A program made the translations under genes and the position numbers. 64,000 nucleotides of DNA, taken from NCBI RefSeq assembly GCF_000331005.1, contig NZ_AEJB01000208.1, positions 1-64,000 of the forward strand, given 5' to 3'. The notes under the pieces are model-generated. The model saw only the letters and a list, made by a program, of their open reading frames with translations, was not told the origin of the DNA and searched no databases. Position 1 is the first letter of the stretch. Every line of letters begins with the position of its first letter. Source of the stretch: Streptomyces turgidiscabies Car8 (GTDB lineage: Bacteria > Actinomycetota > Actinomycetes > Streptomycetales > Streptomycetaceae). Positions 42,714-52,700 of this stretch are shown piece after piece.

Positions 42714-43925
42714 ATGGGGACATCCTTGCGCACCCGCTTACGAAGGCTGCCCGAGGTGGTCTCCGGGATCGTGCTCGGCGCGGCGGGCCTGCTGGTTGTC
42801 GGCGTGCTGGCCGGTCTGGTGGTGGACGTCTCGGCGCTGGTGCGTTCCGACGGTTATGTGCTCGGGGCGGCGCTGCTGCTCGCGGTCGGGCTGTACGGGA
42901 GCACGTACTCGATCGATCTCAGGGCGCTGCGGGCCGATCTGCCCGGTGTGGTGGCCGCGGTCACCCTGGGTGTGGTCCTGAAGGCCGGACTGATCGCCGG
43001 CACGATGGTGCTGGTGTTCCGGCGGCCGGAGTACCTGGTGCTCGGCATCGCCGTCGCCCAGATCGACCCGCTGTCGGTGGCCGCCCTGACCGGCAGGGGG
43101 CGGATGTCGCCGCGCGCCCGGTCGCTGCTGACGGCGTGGGCCTCGTTCGACGACCCGATGACGGTCCTGCTGACGCTGTATCTGGCGGGGTACGCCTATA
43201 CGGCGGCGGGGCACGAGGGCACCCCCGAGATCAGCCGGGGCGCGGGCGGCGACTACGCGACCGGGCTCCTCTTCAACGCCGTACTCCTGGCCGCCGTGGT
43301 GCTGTTGTGGTGGGCCGGGCGGCGGGTGGCGTCACGGTTGCCGGACGTGGTGGCGGTCCGGCGCACGAAGGCGGGCGGCGCGGTGCTGCTCGTCGGGGCG
43401 ATGCTGGTGCTCGCGGCGCTGGACCAGCTGATGCTCGGGGTGGCGCTGGCCGGTCTCGTGCTGCGTGCCACGGTGCTGGACAAGGCGGTCGGCCGGGCGG
43501 TGGGCGGCGCGTTCCTCGCCGCGTTCCTGACACTCGGGCTGCTGCTCGCGCACGGGGTGCGGCTGTGGCCGGGGTTCGTGCTCGGGGTGGCGGCGTTCGC
43601 CGCGCAGGCGGTGGTGGCGCTGGTCGTACTGCCGTTGTTCGTCAGGGGGTTGGAGCGCGGGGACCGGATCGCGCTCGGTCTCGGCCAGCAGAACGGCATC
43701 ACTGCCGTACTGATCGCCCTGACCCTGGAACGGGACTTCCCGGGCACCGCCGCGACCGTCGGGCCGGCCGTCATCACCGTCAACCTGCTGTACGGCACCT
43801 CGCAGGCGCTCCTGGCTCATCCGCCCCGGCGACGGCGGGCACGCGGACGCCGGGAACTCTCCTCCGGCTCCGAGCGTCACTCCCCGTACGACCAGCGGAC
43901 GGAGGACGAACAGTCGGTCGCGTGA
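42714..43925 (+). CDS. Cation/proton antiporter (CPA type)
   Basis: A 403-residue membrane protein with about 11-12 hydrophobic segments. Characteristic pieces are GYVLGAALLLAVGLYGSTYSIDLRAL, LVLGIAVAQIDPLSVAAL, the buried acidic motif LLTAWASFDDPMTVLLTLYLAGYA and GLGQQNGITAVLIALTLERDFPG. The D-D pair in FDDP matches the ion-binding aspartates of Na+(K+)/H+ antiporters. The C terminus is short, hydrophilic and without a regulatory TrkA domain. The ATG follows GGAGGGGGG. The transported cation is unknown. Confidence 0.85.
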   Translation: MGTSLRTRLRRLPEVVSGIVLGAAGLLVVGVLAGLVVDVSALVRSDGYVLGAALLLAVGLYGSTYSIDLRALRADLPGVVAAVTLGVVLKAGLIAGTMVLVFRRPEYLVLGIAVAQIDPLSVAALTGRGRMSPRARSLLTAWASFDDPMTVLLTLYLAGYAYTAAGHEGTPEISRGAGGDYATGLLFNAVLLAAVVLLWWAGRRVASRLPDVVAVRRTKAGGAVLLVGAMLVLAALDQLMLGVALAGLVLRATVLDKAVGRAVGGAFLAAFLTLGLLLAHGVRLWPGFVLGVAAFAAQAVVALVVLPLFVRGLERGDRIALGLGQQNGITAVLIALTLERDFPGTAATVGPAVITVNLLYGTSQALLAHPPRRRRARGRRELSSGSERHSPYDQRTEDEQSVA

Positions 43926-44043
43926 ACGGAGTTCGGGCGGCCGGAAATGTGGGACAGGCGGCGGCCGTGGGGAATGCAAGACGTACGAGACCCAGCAGGC
44001 GTGTGAGTGTGTGAGGTTCCGGCACCGGACGGGGGAGACGCTG

Positions 44044-45009
44044 ATGAGGCAGGCGAGGAGATCAGGGGTGCGAGGGGTGCCCCGCGACGACACCCGGCCG
44101 CCGGTCCGGGGCGCCGGGAACCCCCGGAGCGCCCGGAGCCCTCGGGGTACCGCTCCCCCGGGCCGCCGGCCTCGCGGACGGCACGCGTCCCGCGCGGCGA
44201 CCGGGGCGGTCCTCCTGCTGCTGGCCACCGGTACCGCGCCGGCCTTCGCCGCCTCCGGGGGCGCCGACTCCCCTGAGCGGGATGCCCAGTTGGTGTACTG
44301 CCTCGACCCCGTCCACCGCACCGACCTGCTCCCGGCGGCCGTCAGGCTGGGGCTGCTGAAGGCCGACGCGAAGGTGTCGCCGGAACGGTGGGCCAAGGAC
44401 CACGACGACGACTTCGGGCGGGCCTGCGCCGCGCTGATGGCCGCCGAGTCGGACTCCCCGGCGTCGGCCGCGCAGGAGGACAAGGGCGGCGGCGAGGACG
44501 GCTGGCTCATCGCCCTGCTGAAACAGCTGCCCCTGCTCCTGGCGGGTGCGCTGCTCACCCTGGGCGGTCAGTCCTACGAACGCGGCCAGTCCGAACGGCG
44601 TTCGCTGCGGCAGGAGTTGGGGACGACGGAGAGCGCCTACCGGGCGGCCGTACGGGAGTACCTCGCCGAGTACGGCCAGGACGAGCGGGCGGACCACACG
44701 GCGGTGCGCGCCACGCGGGACGCACTGACCGTCGCCCTCTCCCGGGTGCCCGGCCCCTCGGCCCGGCGTGCCGAGGCGGAGCGGCTCACCGACGCGCTGC
44801 CGCTGGCCGAGCCGTTGCCGCGGACAGCAGGCCGGTACCTGCTCGACGCGCCGACCCGCACGCGTCGGGCGAACAGCGAGCAGGAGTCCGTGGACCGCTG
44901 CCTGCGCTCCCTGCCCGGCCTCGACCGCACTTCCCTGCACTGGAGTTGGCGCGCCGTCCGGCACCGGCCGGTACGCCCCGGGGCAGCGGGGACGGGGAGC
45001 GCGGAGTGA
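44044..45009 (+). CDS. Membrane protein of the 44-49 kb ATPase cluster
   Basis: A 321-residue protein of unknown family. A long basic N terminus (residues 1-50) leads into a hydrophobic signal-like segment ending in AFAASGG. A 70-residue extracytoplasmic part has two cysteines (QLVYCLDPVHR, FGRACAALM). A second membrane segment (WLIALLKQLPLLLAGALLTLGG) follows. The last 150 residues are a charged helical cytoplasmic domain (YERGQSERRSLRQELGTTESAYRAAVREYLAEYG). ATG 44044 is chosen, with GGGGAG 9 nt upstream. Its stop overlaps the next GTG (GTGA), coupling it to the ATPase. It could anchor or sense for the two ATPases behind it. Confidence 0.68.
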   Translation: MRQARRSGVRGVPRDDTRPPVRGAGNPRSARSPRGTAPPGRRPRGRHASRAATGAVLLLLATGTAPAFAASGGADSPERDAQLVYCLDPVHRTDLLPAAVRLGLLKADAKVSPERWAKDHDDDFGRACAALMAAESDSPASAAQEDKGGGEDGWLIALLKQLPLLLAGALLTLGGQSYERGQSERRSLRQELGTTESAYRAAVREYLAEYGQDERADHTAVRATRDALTVALSRVPGPSARRAEAERLTDALPLAEPLPRTAGRYLLDAPTRTRRANSEQESVDRCLRSLPGLDRTSLHWSWRAVRHRPVRPGAAGTGSAE

Positions 45010-46091
45010 CCACGGCACAGGACGAGTACGACGAGAACCCGTTCGGCGTGTTCCTTCCCGACATCAGGGACCTGCTGCCCGCTGGGCACGCCCGGCCGAT
45101 GGACGACCATCCGCTGGTGCCCTGGAAGGACGGGAGCCACGCCCACCAGTGGGTCGACGTCGACCACGCCCGGGAGCAGTTCGACCTGTTCGAGCAGTGT
45201 CTCCGGGCTCAGTTGACCGGGCTGCTGCTGCCGGACGTACGCGGGCATCTGGTCGTGGTGACCGGGCCGGTGGGCATGGGCAAGACCACCCTCATCCACC
45301 GGTGCGTGCACCGGGCGCACGAGTACTTCCAGGAGCTCGCACGGAGGTTCAGGGAGCAGGAGCGGTCCCACCTCGCGCCGCGTCCCATCGTGGCGATGGC
45401 CGGGGGGTACGTGAACGGCGGTGAGGACGTCAGCTGGGACGGCAGCGGCCACTTCGTCAGCACCCAGAAGATCAACGCGGCCATTCGCAACAAGCTCGTC
45501 GAGACCCTGGAGAAGGAGTTCCCCGGGGTTCCGCTCGACCCGTCGGTCACCGGCGACGACATCCGCGCGGCGTTCCGCGGCATCAGCAGACTGCTCACCC
45601 GGCAGAACGGTCTGCTGTTCGCCATCATCCCGCACATCGACTGGCGGGACGCCGGGGGCGAGGTGCGGACGGACTTCCTCAAAACCTGGCTGAGTCACGC
45701 ACAGAGCCGGATCGTACTGTTCGTCGAGATGAGTCATCAGGATCCGGACACGGCGGGCGAGGTGATCGCGGGGCTGCCCACGGGCAAGGCGGTCACCCAT
45801 CTCTCGCTCGGTTCGCTCGCCACGGAGGACACCGTGAAGTTCACCGAGGCCGTTCGCGGCGGCCATCCCGACGGCGGGAACGCGCCGCCTCCGCCGCCCG
45901 CGATCCCGGGGCGGGGCGGGGACGCGAACCTGTGGCGCTTCGCCGACGTCCGGTACCTGCGCCAGCAGTGTTTCCGGATCGCCGAGGAGCAGAGACTCAC
46001 GGACGGCCGGGTACGGGTGACCGCCGACCATCTCACCCCGCCCGACCTCGGCCTCGCGGACATGGGCCGCCCGCCCCGCAGATCCGACTGA
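45006..46091 (+). CDS. P-loop ATPase 1 of the membrane/ATPase cluster
   Basis: A 361-residue NTPase. Walker A GPVGMGKTT (87-95) follows HLVVVT. A later strand LLFAIIPHIDW and the downstream RIVLFVEMSHQDPDT may supply Walker B and sensor residues. The N terminus begins DENPFGVFLPDIRDL; an NPF motif is also at the N terminus of the second ATPase. It resembles STAND/AAA+ type helper ATPases, but I could not place it in a named family. GTG 45006 overlaps the membrane-protein stop. No catalytic effector domain is visible. Confidence 0.72.
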   Translation: MTTAQDEYDENPFGVFLPDIRDLLPAGHARPMDDHPLVPWKDGSHAHQWVDVDHAREQFDLFEQCLRAQLTGLLLPDVRGHLVVVTGPVGMGKTTLIHRCVHRAHEYFQELARRFREQERSHLAPRPIVAMAGGYVNGGEDVSWDGSGHFVSTQKINAAIRNKLVETLEKEFPGVPLDPSVTGDDIRAAFRGISRLLTRQNGLLFAIIPHIDWRDAGGEVRTDFLKTWLSHAQSRIVLFVEMSHQDPDTAGEVIAGLPTGKAVTHLSLGSLATEDTVKFTEAVRGGHPDGGNAPPPPPAIPGRGGDANLWRFADVRYLRQQCFRIAEEQRLTDGRVRVTADHLTPPDLGLADMGRPPRRSD

Positions 46092-46204
46092 CCGAGGGGC
46101 TCCCGACGCACCCGTTCCGGCCGTACACAGGAACCGAACAGACGTACCCGCCGCACCCGCTCGCCGCTCCCAAGGCCGACACCGGACACATGAGGAGTGC
46201 CATC

Positions 46205-48586
46205 GTGACACCGACCAGTGGACACACCTGGCACCAGAACCCCTTCCCGCTGAGCCCTGTCGTGCGCCTCGGACCCCTGTCCGACCTGGGGGACGCGCGG
46301 GTCCGGGCGGCCGACTCGGGCAACGCCCACATCGACACCCCGCTGATCAAGGACGTCGAGGGGCTCGTCGACGACTACTTCGCGCCACCCGCCGCCGGCG
46401 GCCGGCGTGGCCGGGCGATCGCTCTGGTGGGCGAGTTCGGCCTCGGCAAGAGCCACGCCCTGCGCCGGACCTACCAGACGATCCGGGCACGGCACGCCGA
46501 GACCGCGACGTGGATAGTGGACGAACCCGCACAGGACATGGGGCGGCTCTACCGCGACCGGCTGCGCGGACCCGGCGACACCGAGCAGGGCAAACGGGCC
46601 TTCGAGGAACTGGTGCGGGACTACTACGCCTATGTGACGGCCGGCTGGGTCGGCGCGGCCGACGACGACCCGCGGCGCGGCACCCTGCGGGAGATCGCCA
46701 CCGGGCTGCGTGACCGGGTCCTCGACCCGGACAAGGTCGTGTCGGCACTTCGCTACGACCCCGAGGTGATCCACGCCGATCTGCGCGGCACCCTGGGCGA
46801 TGTCACCGAGCACCGCCGGTACTCCACCGCGCTCGCGCTGCTGCTGGAGCCGCCGTTCAACCGCATGGTGTGGAACTGGCTGAACGGCGCCGAGCCCGCC
46901 GAGCCGCTGCGTGAGCGTGGCATCACCGAGGCCATCGGCCCGTCGGACGGGCGCCACGACCTCGCCGCGGGCATCGACCGGGTCTTCGACGCGCTGACCG
47001 TGCAGGGCTTTCTGCACGGCCGGGTCGGACAGCCGTACGTCCTGCTCCTCGACTCGCTGGAGAAGGTGCTCGACTGGCCGGCGGACAACCGGGGCGCGTT
47101 CATGGACGCCTTCGAACGCCTCATCAACATCTACACGAGCCACGGCGGTCTGCTGGTTTTCTGCTCCTCGCCCGACGGACTGCGGGCGCTGCGCCAGAGC
47201 GTGCACGAGCGGGTGGTGCAGCTGTGGCCGACAGGGCTCGACCAGGACCGTACGGGGAAGCTGGTGGCCCGCTATCTGGCCTCGGGCGGGGAGGCGGACG
47301 GGTCGGGCGGGGCCGACGGGGCGCTCGACACGAATGGCACGGGCGAGGTGACGGCCGGCGCCGACGGGACGTCCGAGCCGTCGCCCGCAACCGGCGCCGC
47401 GCCGCCGCCCACCGGGCCCTTCGACGACGAAGCCCTGCGGCTGCTGCACGAGTTGACCGAGGGTGTGCCCCGTGAGGTGCTCAAGACGTGCCGGGAGGCC
47501 TGGCAGCTCAGTGAGGACACCGCGGGCCTGGTGCGACGGGTGCCGGGCGTCACCGTCCTGAAGGCGGTACGGGCGCTGCACGAGCGGGTGTCGTACCAGC
47601 GGGTCATGGGCGATGTGCACGACGCGCTGAATCTCGGGCAGTGGCGGATCGCCTCCCGTGATCCGGTGCCGGCGAGGCTCGCGCGCTCGGCGGGCGGCCG
47701 GGAGGAGGTCCTGTACTGGCTGTCGCCGGCCCCGAACGCCTACATCGCGGTGGTCTACGCCCGCTCCCTGCTCCTCGCCGACGACGTCGAACGGATCGTC
47801 ACCCAGGTGAACGGGCTGCGCGGCGCGGTGCGCCCGGGGCGGTTCGAGGCACTGCTGGTGGTCAACGGGCTGGTGTCGCACGCGATGCAGGACCGGCTCG
47901 GCCGGTCGATCGGTTCCCGCCCGCTGGTGTACCGGCAGGGCGGGTTCCCGAAGAAGGTGCACGAGGCGCTGCTGCAGCTGGAGCGGCGGCTCGTGGAGGA
48001 GGGCCGGGAGGAGGATCTCGCCGAACTGGGCGAGCGGATGCGCCGGAACCTGGCGCAGCAGACGGCCCACCTGGACGAGATGCGTCGCAACCTGGCCGCG
48101 ATGACGCTGGAGGTGCGTCCCGGCGCGACGGGGGCGCCCGGCGGGACGCCCCAGTCCGTTCACACGGCCCCCGAGGCGGAGCCGGCCGAGGAGTTGCCGG
48201 GGCCGGTGTGGCGCCGGTTCCGGGACGCGCTGGCGATGCTGGAGTCGGTGACCCGGCGGGTGGCCGGCCGGACCATGAACCGGCGGACGGCGGCGAGCGC
48301 GGCGGAGCTGAGCGTGCTGGGCTGCGCGACCCTGGTGCGGGCGCTGACGGAGGACTTCCGGGGCGCTGTCGCGACCTGGGCCCGGGCGGCGACGCCGGGT
48401 TCGCCGACCGAGGTGCAGCTGAGCGAACTGCGCCGGATCTGCCGGGAGTACGAGAGCGCGGTCGAGGTGCTGCCGGTGCATCTGCTGGGCAACGCCGAGC
48501 ACCAGCACCCGCTGACCCCGGCCCGCACGGTGGAGGTGCTGGCGGAGGAGGTGTGGGGGACGCTGAGCGCTCCGGCCGTGCCTTAG
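46205..48586 (+). CDS. P-loop ATPase 2 (793 aa) of the membrane/ATPase cluster
   Basis: A large NTPase with Walker A VGEFGLGKSHALRRT (G76-S83) and Walker B-like PYVLLLDSLEKVLDW (about 277-291). The sensor-like strand GGLLVFCSSPDGLRAL follows. A Gly/Asp/Thr-rich linker (about 360-400) separates this from a helical C-terminal half with WRRFRDALAMLESVTRR and a long charged coil (LQLERRLVEEGREEDLAELGERMRRNLAQQTAHLDEMRRNL). The N terminus has HQNPFPLSP. GTG 46205 follows AGGAG at 7 nt; ATG 46190 is possible. It has the general look of AAA+ or STAND ATPases in conflict systems. The gene ends 12 bp from a convergent gene. Confidence 0.72.
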   Translation: MTPTSGHTWHQNPFPLSPVVRLGPLSDLGDARVRAADSGNAHIDTPLIKDVEGLVDDYFAPPAAGGRRGRAIALVGEFGLGKSHALRRTYQTIRARHAETATWIVDEPAQDMGRLYRDRLRGPGDTEQGKRAFEELVRDYYAYVTAGWVGAADDDPRRGTLREIATGLRDRVLDPDKVVSALRYDPEVIHADLRGTLGDVTEHRRYSTALALLLEPPFNRMVWNWLNGAEPAEPLRERGITEAIGPSDGRHDLAAGIDRVFDALTVQGFLHGRVGQPYVLLLDSLEKVLDWPADNRGAFMDAFERLINIYTSHGGLLVFCSSPDGLRALRQSVHERVVQLWPTGLDQDRTGKLVARYLASGGEADGSGGADGALDTNGTGEVTAGADGTSEPSPATGAAPPPTGPFDDEALRLLHELTEGVPREVLKTCREAWQLSEDTAGLVRRVPGVTVLKAVRALHERVSYQRVMGDVHDALNLGQWRIASRDPVPARLARSAGGREEVLYWLSPAPNAYIAVVYARSLLLADDVERIVTQVNGLRGAVRPGRFEALLVVNGLVSHAMQDRLGRSIGSRPLVYRQGGFPKKVHEALLQLERRLVEEGREEDLAELGERMRRNLAQQTAHLDEMRRNLAAMTLEVRPGATGAPGGTPQSVHTAPEAEPAEELPGPVWRRFRDALAMLESVTRRVAGRTMNRRTAASAAELSVLGCATLVRALTEDFRGAVATWARAATPGSPTEVQLSELRRICREYESAVEVLPVHLLGNAEHQHPLTPARTVEVLAEEVWGTLSAPAVP

Positions 48587-48598
48587 TGGTACGGGTGT

Positions 48599-49612
48599 TC
48601 AGCGGGGCGGCGGTACGGTCACGCCGCCCGTGGTCCGGGCGAGGCCCGCGAGCCGCCGTTCCGCGTTGCCCACCTGCCGCTGGTCGAGGGTGACGCCGAG
48701 GAGGAAGGCGCGGGGCGAGGTCCAGTGGACGTACACCGCGCCCTCCTGGACGTCGAGGACGAGCCGTTCGACGGAGGCGCCGCTGCCCGGGGGCGGGGCG
48801 ATCAGGTCGAGCGCGTCCTTGAGGCGGATCAGATGGCCGCGCAGGCTGCGTGAGAGGTCGCGGTAGGCGGTCCGCCGGGTGCGCACGCTCACGTCCATGA
48901 AGCGGGGGCCGAGTTCCTGGCTGTCGAAGACGTCACCGACACAGACCAGGGTCCAGTCCCGGTAGTAGCCCGCGTACTGGAGGTCCGTGGTGTTCACATG
49001 GCCGCGCCACAGATCGCGCAGGCGCTGCTCGTACACGGTGTCGGGGGCGGCGGCCGTTCCGAAGTCGACGTGGGGGCCCGCGGGCGCCTCCCCGCTCTGG
49101 AGATGGGGCCTCGCCTGTGCGTCACCGCCGAGCAACTCGTCGGGCAGCCCGTGGACCTCGGTGCGGATACGGGCGACGAGCCCGTTCATCGCCTCGTCCA
49201 TGGCGGGCACGGCGTCGGGTACGTCCGTCACCGCCGCCAGGAACTCGTCGGGGCGGGCCCGGCCGCCCCACAGGCCGGCGCGCGTGCCCGCGAGGACCGT
49301 GCGCATCAGCTCGCCGGTCTTCAGCGGGCGCAGGACGGCGCCCAGATCCTGCGTGCACAGCAGCAGCCTGGAGCCGGGCAGCGACTCGTTCTGCGCGTCG
49401 TCACCGATCTCCGTGATCAGGCTGGAGAGCGGGGCGCGGTCCGCTCTCAGGACGGCGAAGTCGAGGATGCCGTTGCTGTAGTGGGCCAGGGACCGGATCG
49501 CGGGCGTCCGCGCGAGGGTCTCCTCGCACAGCGCGGTTATCAGGCCGTGGCGCTTGGAAGTCCAGTGGGACTCCTTCAGCGTGGTGCTCCGGAGCGGGAC
49601 GGGGGCTGCCAC
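48599..49612 (-). CDS. Uncharacterised 337-aa protein downstream of the FxsT-like gene
   Basis: I do not recognise the family. The protein is soluble, without cysteine-rich or hydrophobic segments. It starts VPLRSTTLKESHWTSKRHGLITALCEETLARTPAIRSLAHYSNGILDFAVL. A central part has YAGYYRDWTLVCVGDVFDSQELGPRFMDVSVRTRRTAYRDLSRSLRGHLIRLKDALDLI. It ends in a beta-rich stretch (VERLVLDVQEGAVYVHWTSPRAFLLGVTLDQRQVG) reminiscent of a Roadblock/LC7- or GAF-like fold, which is only an impression. GTG is the start, preceded by AAAGGTGAG. It lies 160 bp after the FxsT-like gene on the same strand, and may belong to the same transcript as that gene and the precursor. Confidence 0.65.
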   Translation of the reverse strand: MAAPVPLRSTTLKESHWTSKRHGLITALCEETLARTPAIRSLAHYSNGILDFAVLRADRAPLSSLITEIGDDAQNESLPGSRLLLCTQDLGAVLRPLKTGELMRTVLAGTRAGLWGGRARPDEFLAAVTDVPDAVPAMDEAMNGLVARIRTEVHGLPDELLGGDAQARPHLQSGEAPAGPHVDFGTAAAPDTVYEQRLRDLWRGHVNTTDLQYAGYYRDWTLVCVGDVFDSQELGPRFMDVSVRTRRTAYRDLSRSLRGHLIRLKDALDLIAPPPGSGASVERLVLDVQEGAVYVHWTSPRAFLLGVTLDQRQVGNAERRLAGLARTTGGVTVPPPR

Positions 49613-49772
49613 GGGTACTCACCTTTCACTGGTCGGTGCGGTGCCGGCCGGTGGCGTACTGGTCGGCGGCTAGCTGCTCGGTGGCTCGCGGCTCGGTGCC
49701 TTGCTGGGGCGGTGGCTTACTCGTCGGTGCCTTGCCGGTCGGTGGGCGGGGGCTGTCGTGCGGGCCGGTGGG

Positions 49773-52700
49773 TCATACGTCGGGGAGTTCCAGGTCGATG
49801 TCGTAGCCCGAGGGGGGGACGGGGCGGGTGGGGTCGACGCCGGTGAGGCGGTCCAGGTGGGCGCCGACCCGGCGGCCACCGACTCGGTGGGCGATGCCCA
49901 GATCGCCGAGGCGGGCCAGGGCGGTGCGGGCGAGTTCGACGGCCTCCTCGTCGCGGCCCGCCGAAGCGAGCGTCGCCGCAAGGGAGTTCTCCGCGACGGC
50001 GACCCAGGGATGGGCCCGGCCCAGCTTGTGGGTGAGGAGGTTGAGCGCGCCCCGGCCGACGCCCTCGGCCAGCCGCAGCTCGCCGCCGGCCCGCAGATAG
50101 ACCCCGTGGCGCACCTGGGCCACGCCCGTGTAGGGGTGCCCCGGCCCGAACCAGCGGGCGAGGCTGTCCACGCACTGCCGGGCCTGCTGTTCGGCCTCCT
50201 CCACCTTGCCGAGGGCGTGCAGGTCGGCGGCGTAGCTGAACCGGCAGCGCACGGTGTCGAAGCGGTCGGGGCCGAACCGGTCGACGTACAGGCCGAGGGC
50301 CCGCAGGTCGCGTTCGTGGGCGAGTTCGTAGCTGTAGAGGGGGTCCTTGAAGGCGGGGAAGCCGTCGGCGAGCCGGCGTTCGCTGACCGCGAGGCCGACC
50401 TCGGTACGGAGCCGGACCAGGTCCCAGGTGTCGCCGTGCCGGCGCAGTTTCTGGCGCAGCAGGTCACGCGCCTCGCCGTCGCGTCCGGCGGCGCGGTACA
50501 GGTAGGCGAGCAGCTCGGCGGCGTTCCAGGCGACGGGGTCGTCGGTGCCGCCGACGGCCTGGCGGTAGCGGAAGCGGTCCTGGATGGCGGCCAGGGCGGG
50601 GGCGACCCGGCCGGTGAGCGCCTCGGTGAGGGCGAGGTTGTGCTCGGCCTGGATGGTGGCCGTGTGCTGCGGGCCGAGCAGCAGGGTGAGGCCCGCGAGG
50701 ACGGGCCGCATCTGCAGCAGGGCGTCGTCGAAGCGGCCCAGCGCGCGCAGGGTGGCGGCGTAGGAGTCGGCGGAGAGCAGGGTGCGCGGGTGGGTGATGC
50801 CGAGGAGCCGGCGGTGGCCGCGCAGGGCGTCCTGGGCGATCCGCCGGGAGAGGTCGTAGTCGCCGCGCAGCCGGTGGGCGCGGGCGACGAAGTTGAGCAG
50901 CCGCAGGTACTCGGGTGACTGCTCGTCGCCGTGGCCGCCGCTGTCACTGTCACTGTCGCGGCTGCTGTGGCTGCCTTCGCTGCCAGCGCTGTTGTCGTTG
51001 TTGTCGGTGGTGTCGCTGTTGTCGACTCGCCACTGCTCACGGGCCTGCCCGGCGATGTCGAGGAGGCGGTCGAGGTCGGCGGCCTCGGCACGCTGGCTGA
51101 GCGCGCCCAGGTGACGCAGCAGCGAGCGCCGCACCCGGGGCCGGGGGTCCTCCCACAGGCGCAGCGAGAACACCTCGCGGGCCCAGTCGGGGGGCAGGTC
51201 CTCTTTCTGCGAGGCGTGTTCGGACAGGACGCTGCGCAGCACGGACTCGATGTGCGCGCGTTCGGCGGGGTCCATGTCCGCGCGGATCAGGTCGCGCAGC
51301 CCGTGATGCTGGACGAGCGGCTGCCGGGCGCGGTCGAAGTCGACGTCCAGCAGGCCCACTTGGGCCAGGGCCCACAGGGCGACACTCACCATGTGCTCGT
51401 CGGGCAGCAGTACCTCGGTGCCGGCGGGTGCGGGCGTCGACGACTCGTCGTCACGGGCGAGTTCGGACAGGATGCGGCGCGAGCGCAGCAGCTCCAGGCC
51501 CATGCCTCGCCCGGTGAGCAGGGAGGCGGCGCCCAACAGCCAGCCCACGGCGTCGCGTTCGGGGCTCTCGGCGCCCCAGGCGAGAGCGCCCGGGGTGGTC
51601 CGTACGACGCGCCGGGCGACCCGCACCATCACGGCGACGGGCGACACCGCGTCGGTGGTGCGCAGGAGTTCGGTCTTGCCGGCGCGGTACTCGGCGAGGA
51701 GGTCACCGACGGCGGCGCGGACCGCGGCGTCCTGGTTCATGTGGTCGTCGCGGCGGTGCGCGGCGGTCCGCTCGGCGAGGCAGTGGGCGGCGAGGTGCAG
51801 TGCCTGCGGGACCGAGTCGACGACGCTGGCGATCTGCCGGGCCTGTCGCTCGCTGACCTCCGGCACCTTCTCGGCGAGCAGCGCGCGGCTCTCCTCGGCG
51901 TCCATCGGGGCGATGCCGAGGGGCCGCAGATGCGGCGGGCGTACGTCCTCGGCGGGGTCGCTGCCGGCCGGTGCGGTCCGGCTGGTGATGAGGACGTGCC
52001 CGCGCTCGTGCGGTACGGGCAGCAGGCCGCGCAGTTCGGCGGGGTCGGTGACACCGTCGTAGACGATGAGCCAGCTGTCCGCCTCGCCGTCGGTACGGGA
52101 GAGCCGCGACAGCAGCCGGGAGACGCCGTCCCCGTCGGTGCCGACCCGGTCCTCGGGTGCGCCGAGACGCCCGGCGAGCCGGCCGAGGCCGCGCTCGACG
52201 CGGGTGCGCTCCCAGGCGCGCACCCACCACACCACGTCGTACGAGGCTCCGACCCGGTGGCACAGTTCGTGCGCGGTGTCGCTCTTGCCCCAGCCGCTGG
52301 GGCCGTGCAGCACCAGGCACGCGCCGTCGCGGGCGGCGCCGCGCAGCTCCTCGTGGAGCGTGCCGAGCAGAGCGGGGCGGTCCACGAAGGCGTTGTTGCG
52401 CGCCCCCACGTTGGTGGTCTCCGGCAGCCGCGGGAACCCGGCCCCGTCACCGCTGTCGCCGGGTTCGGCCGCGCCGAGGCCGAGGCCGGTGTACAGCAGC
52501 CGCAGCGCCTGGTCCTCGGTGGTGTCGCGCAGGTCGATCCGCTCGTGGTGGGCGGCCTCGGTGTGCGGGAACGGTTCGTCGACGAGGAGGATGCGGACGT
52601 CGGTGTGGGAGAGGGCACCGATCTGTTCGAGGAGCGTGTCGTCGGCGTCGTCGGGCGACAGGAAGAGCAACGCGGCGCCGGGGTCGGGGCGTTCGCCGGC

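Noticed and set aside
45737..48508. Long minus-strand frame opposite ATPase 2
   Set aside because: Shadow frame; the plus strand carries Walker A and Walker B motifs.
49613..49772. Small gene between the 337-aa gene and the FxsT-like gene
   Set aside because: The stretch is built of imperfect GTCGGTGCC-type repeats and has no start with a ribosome binding site.
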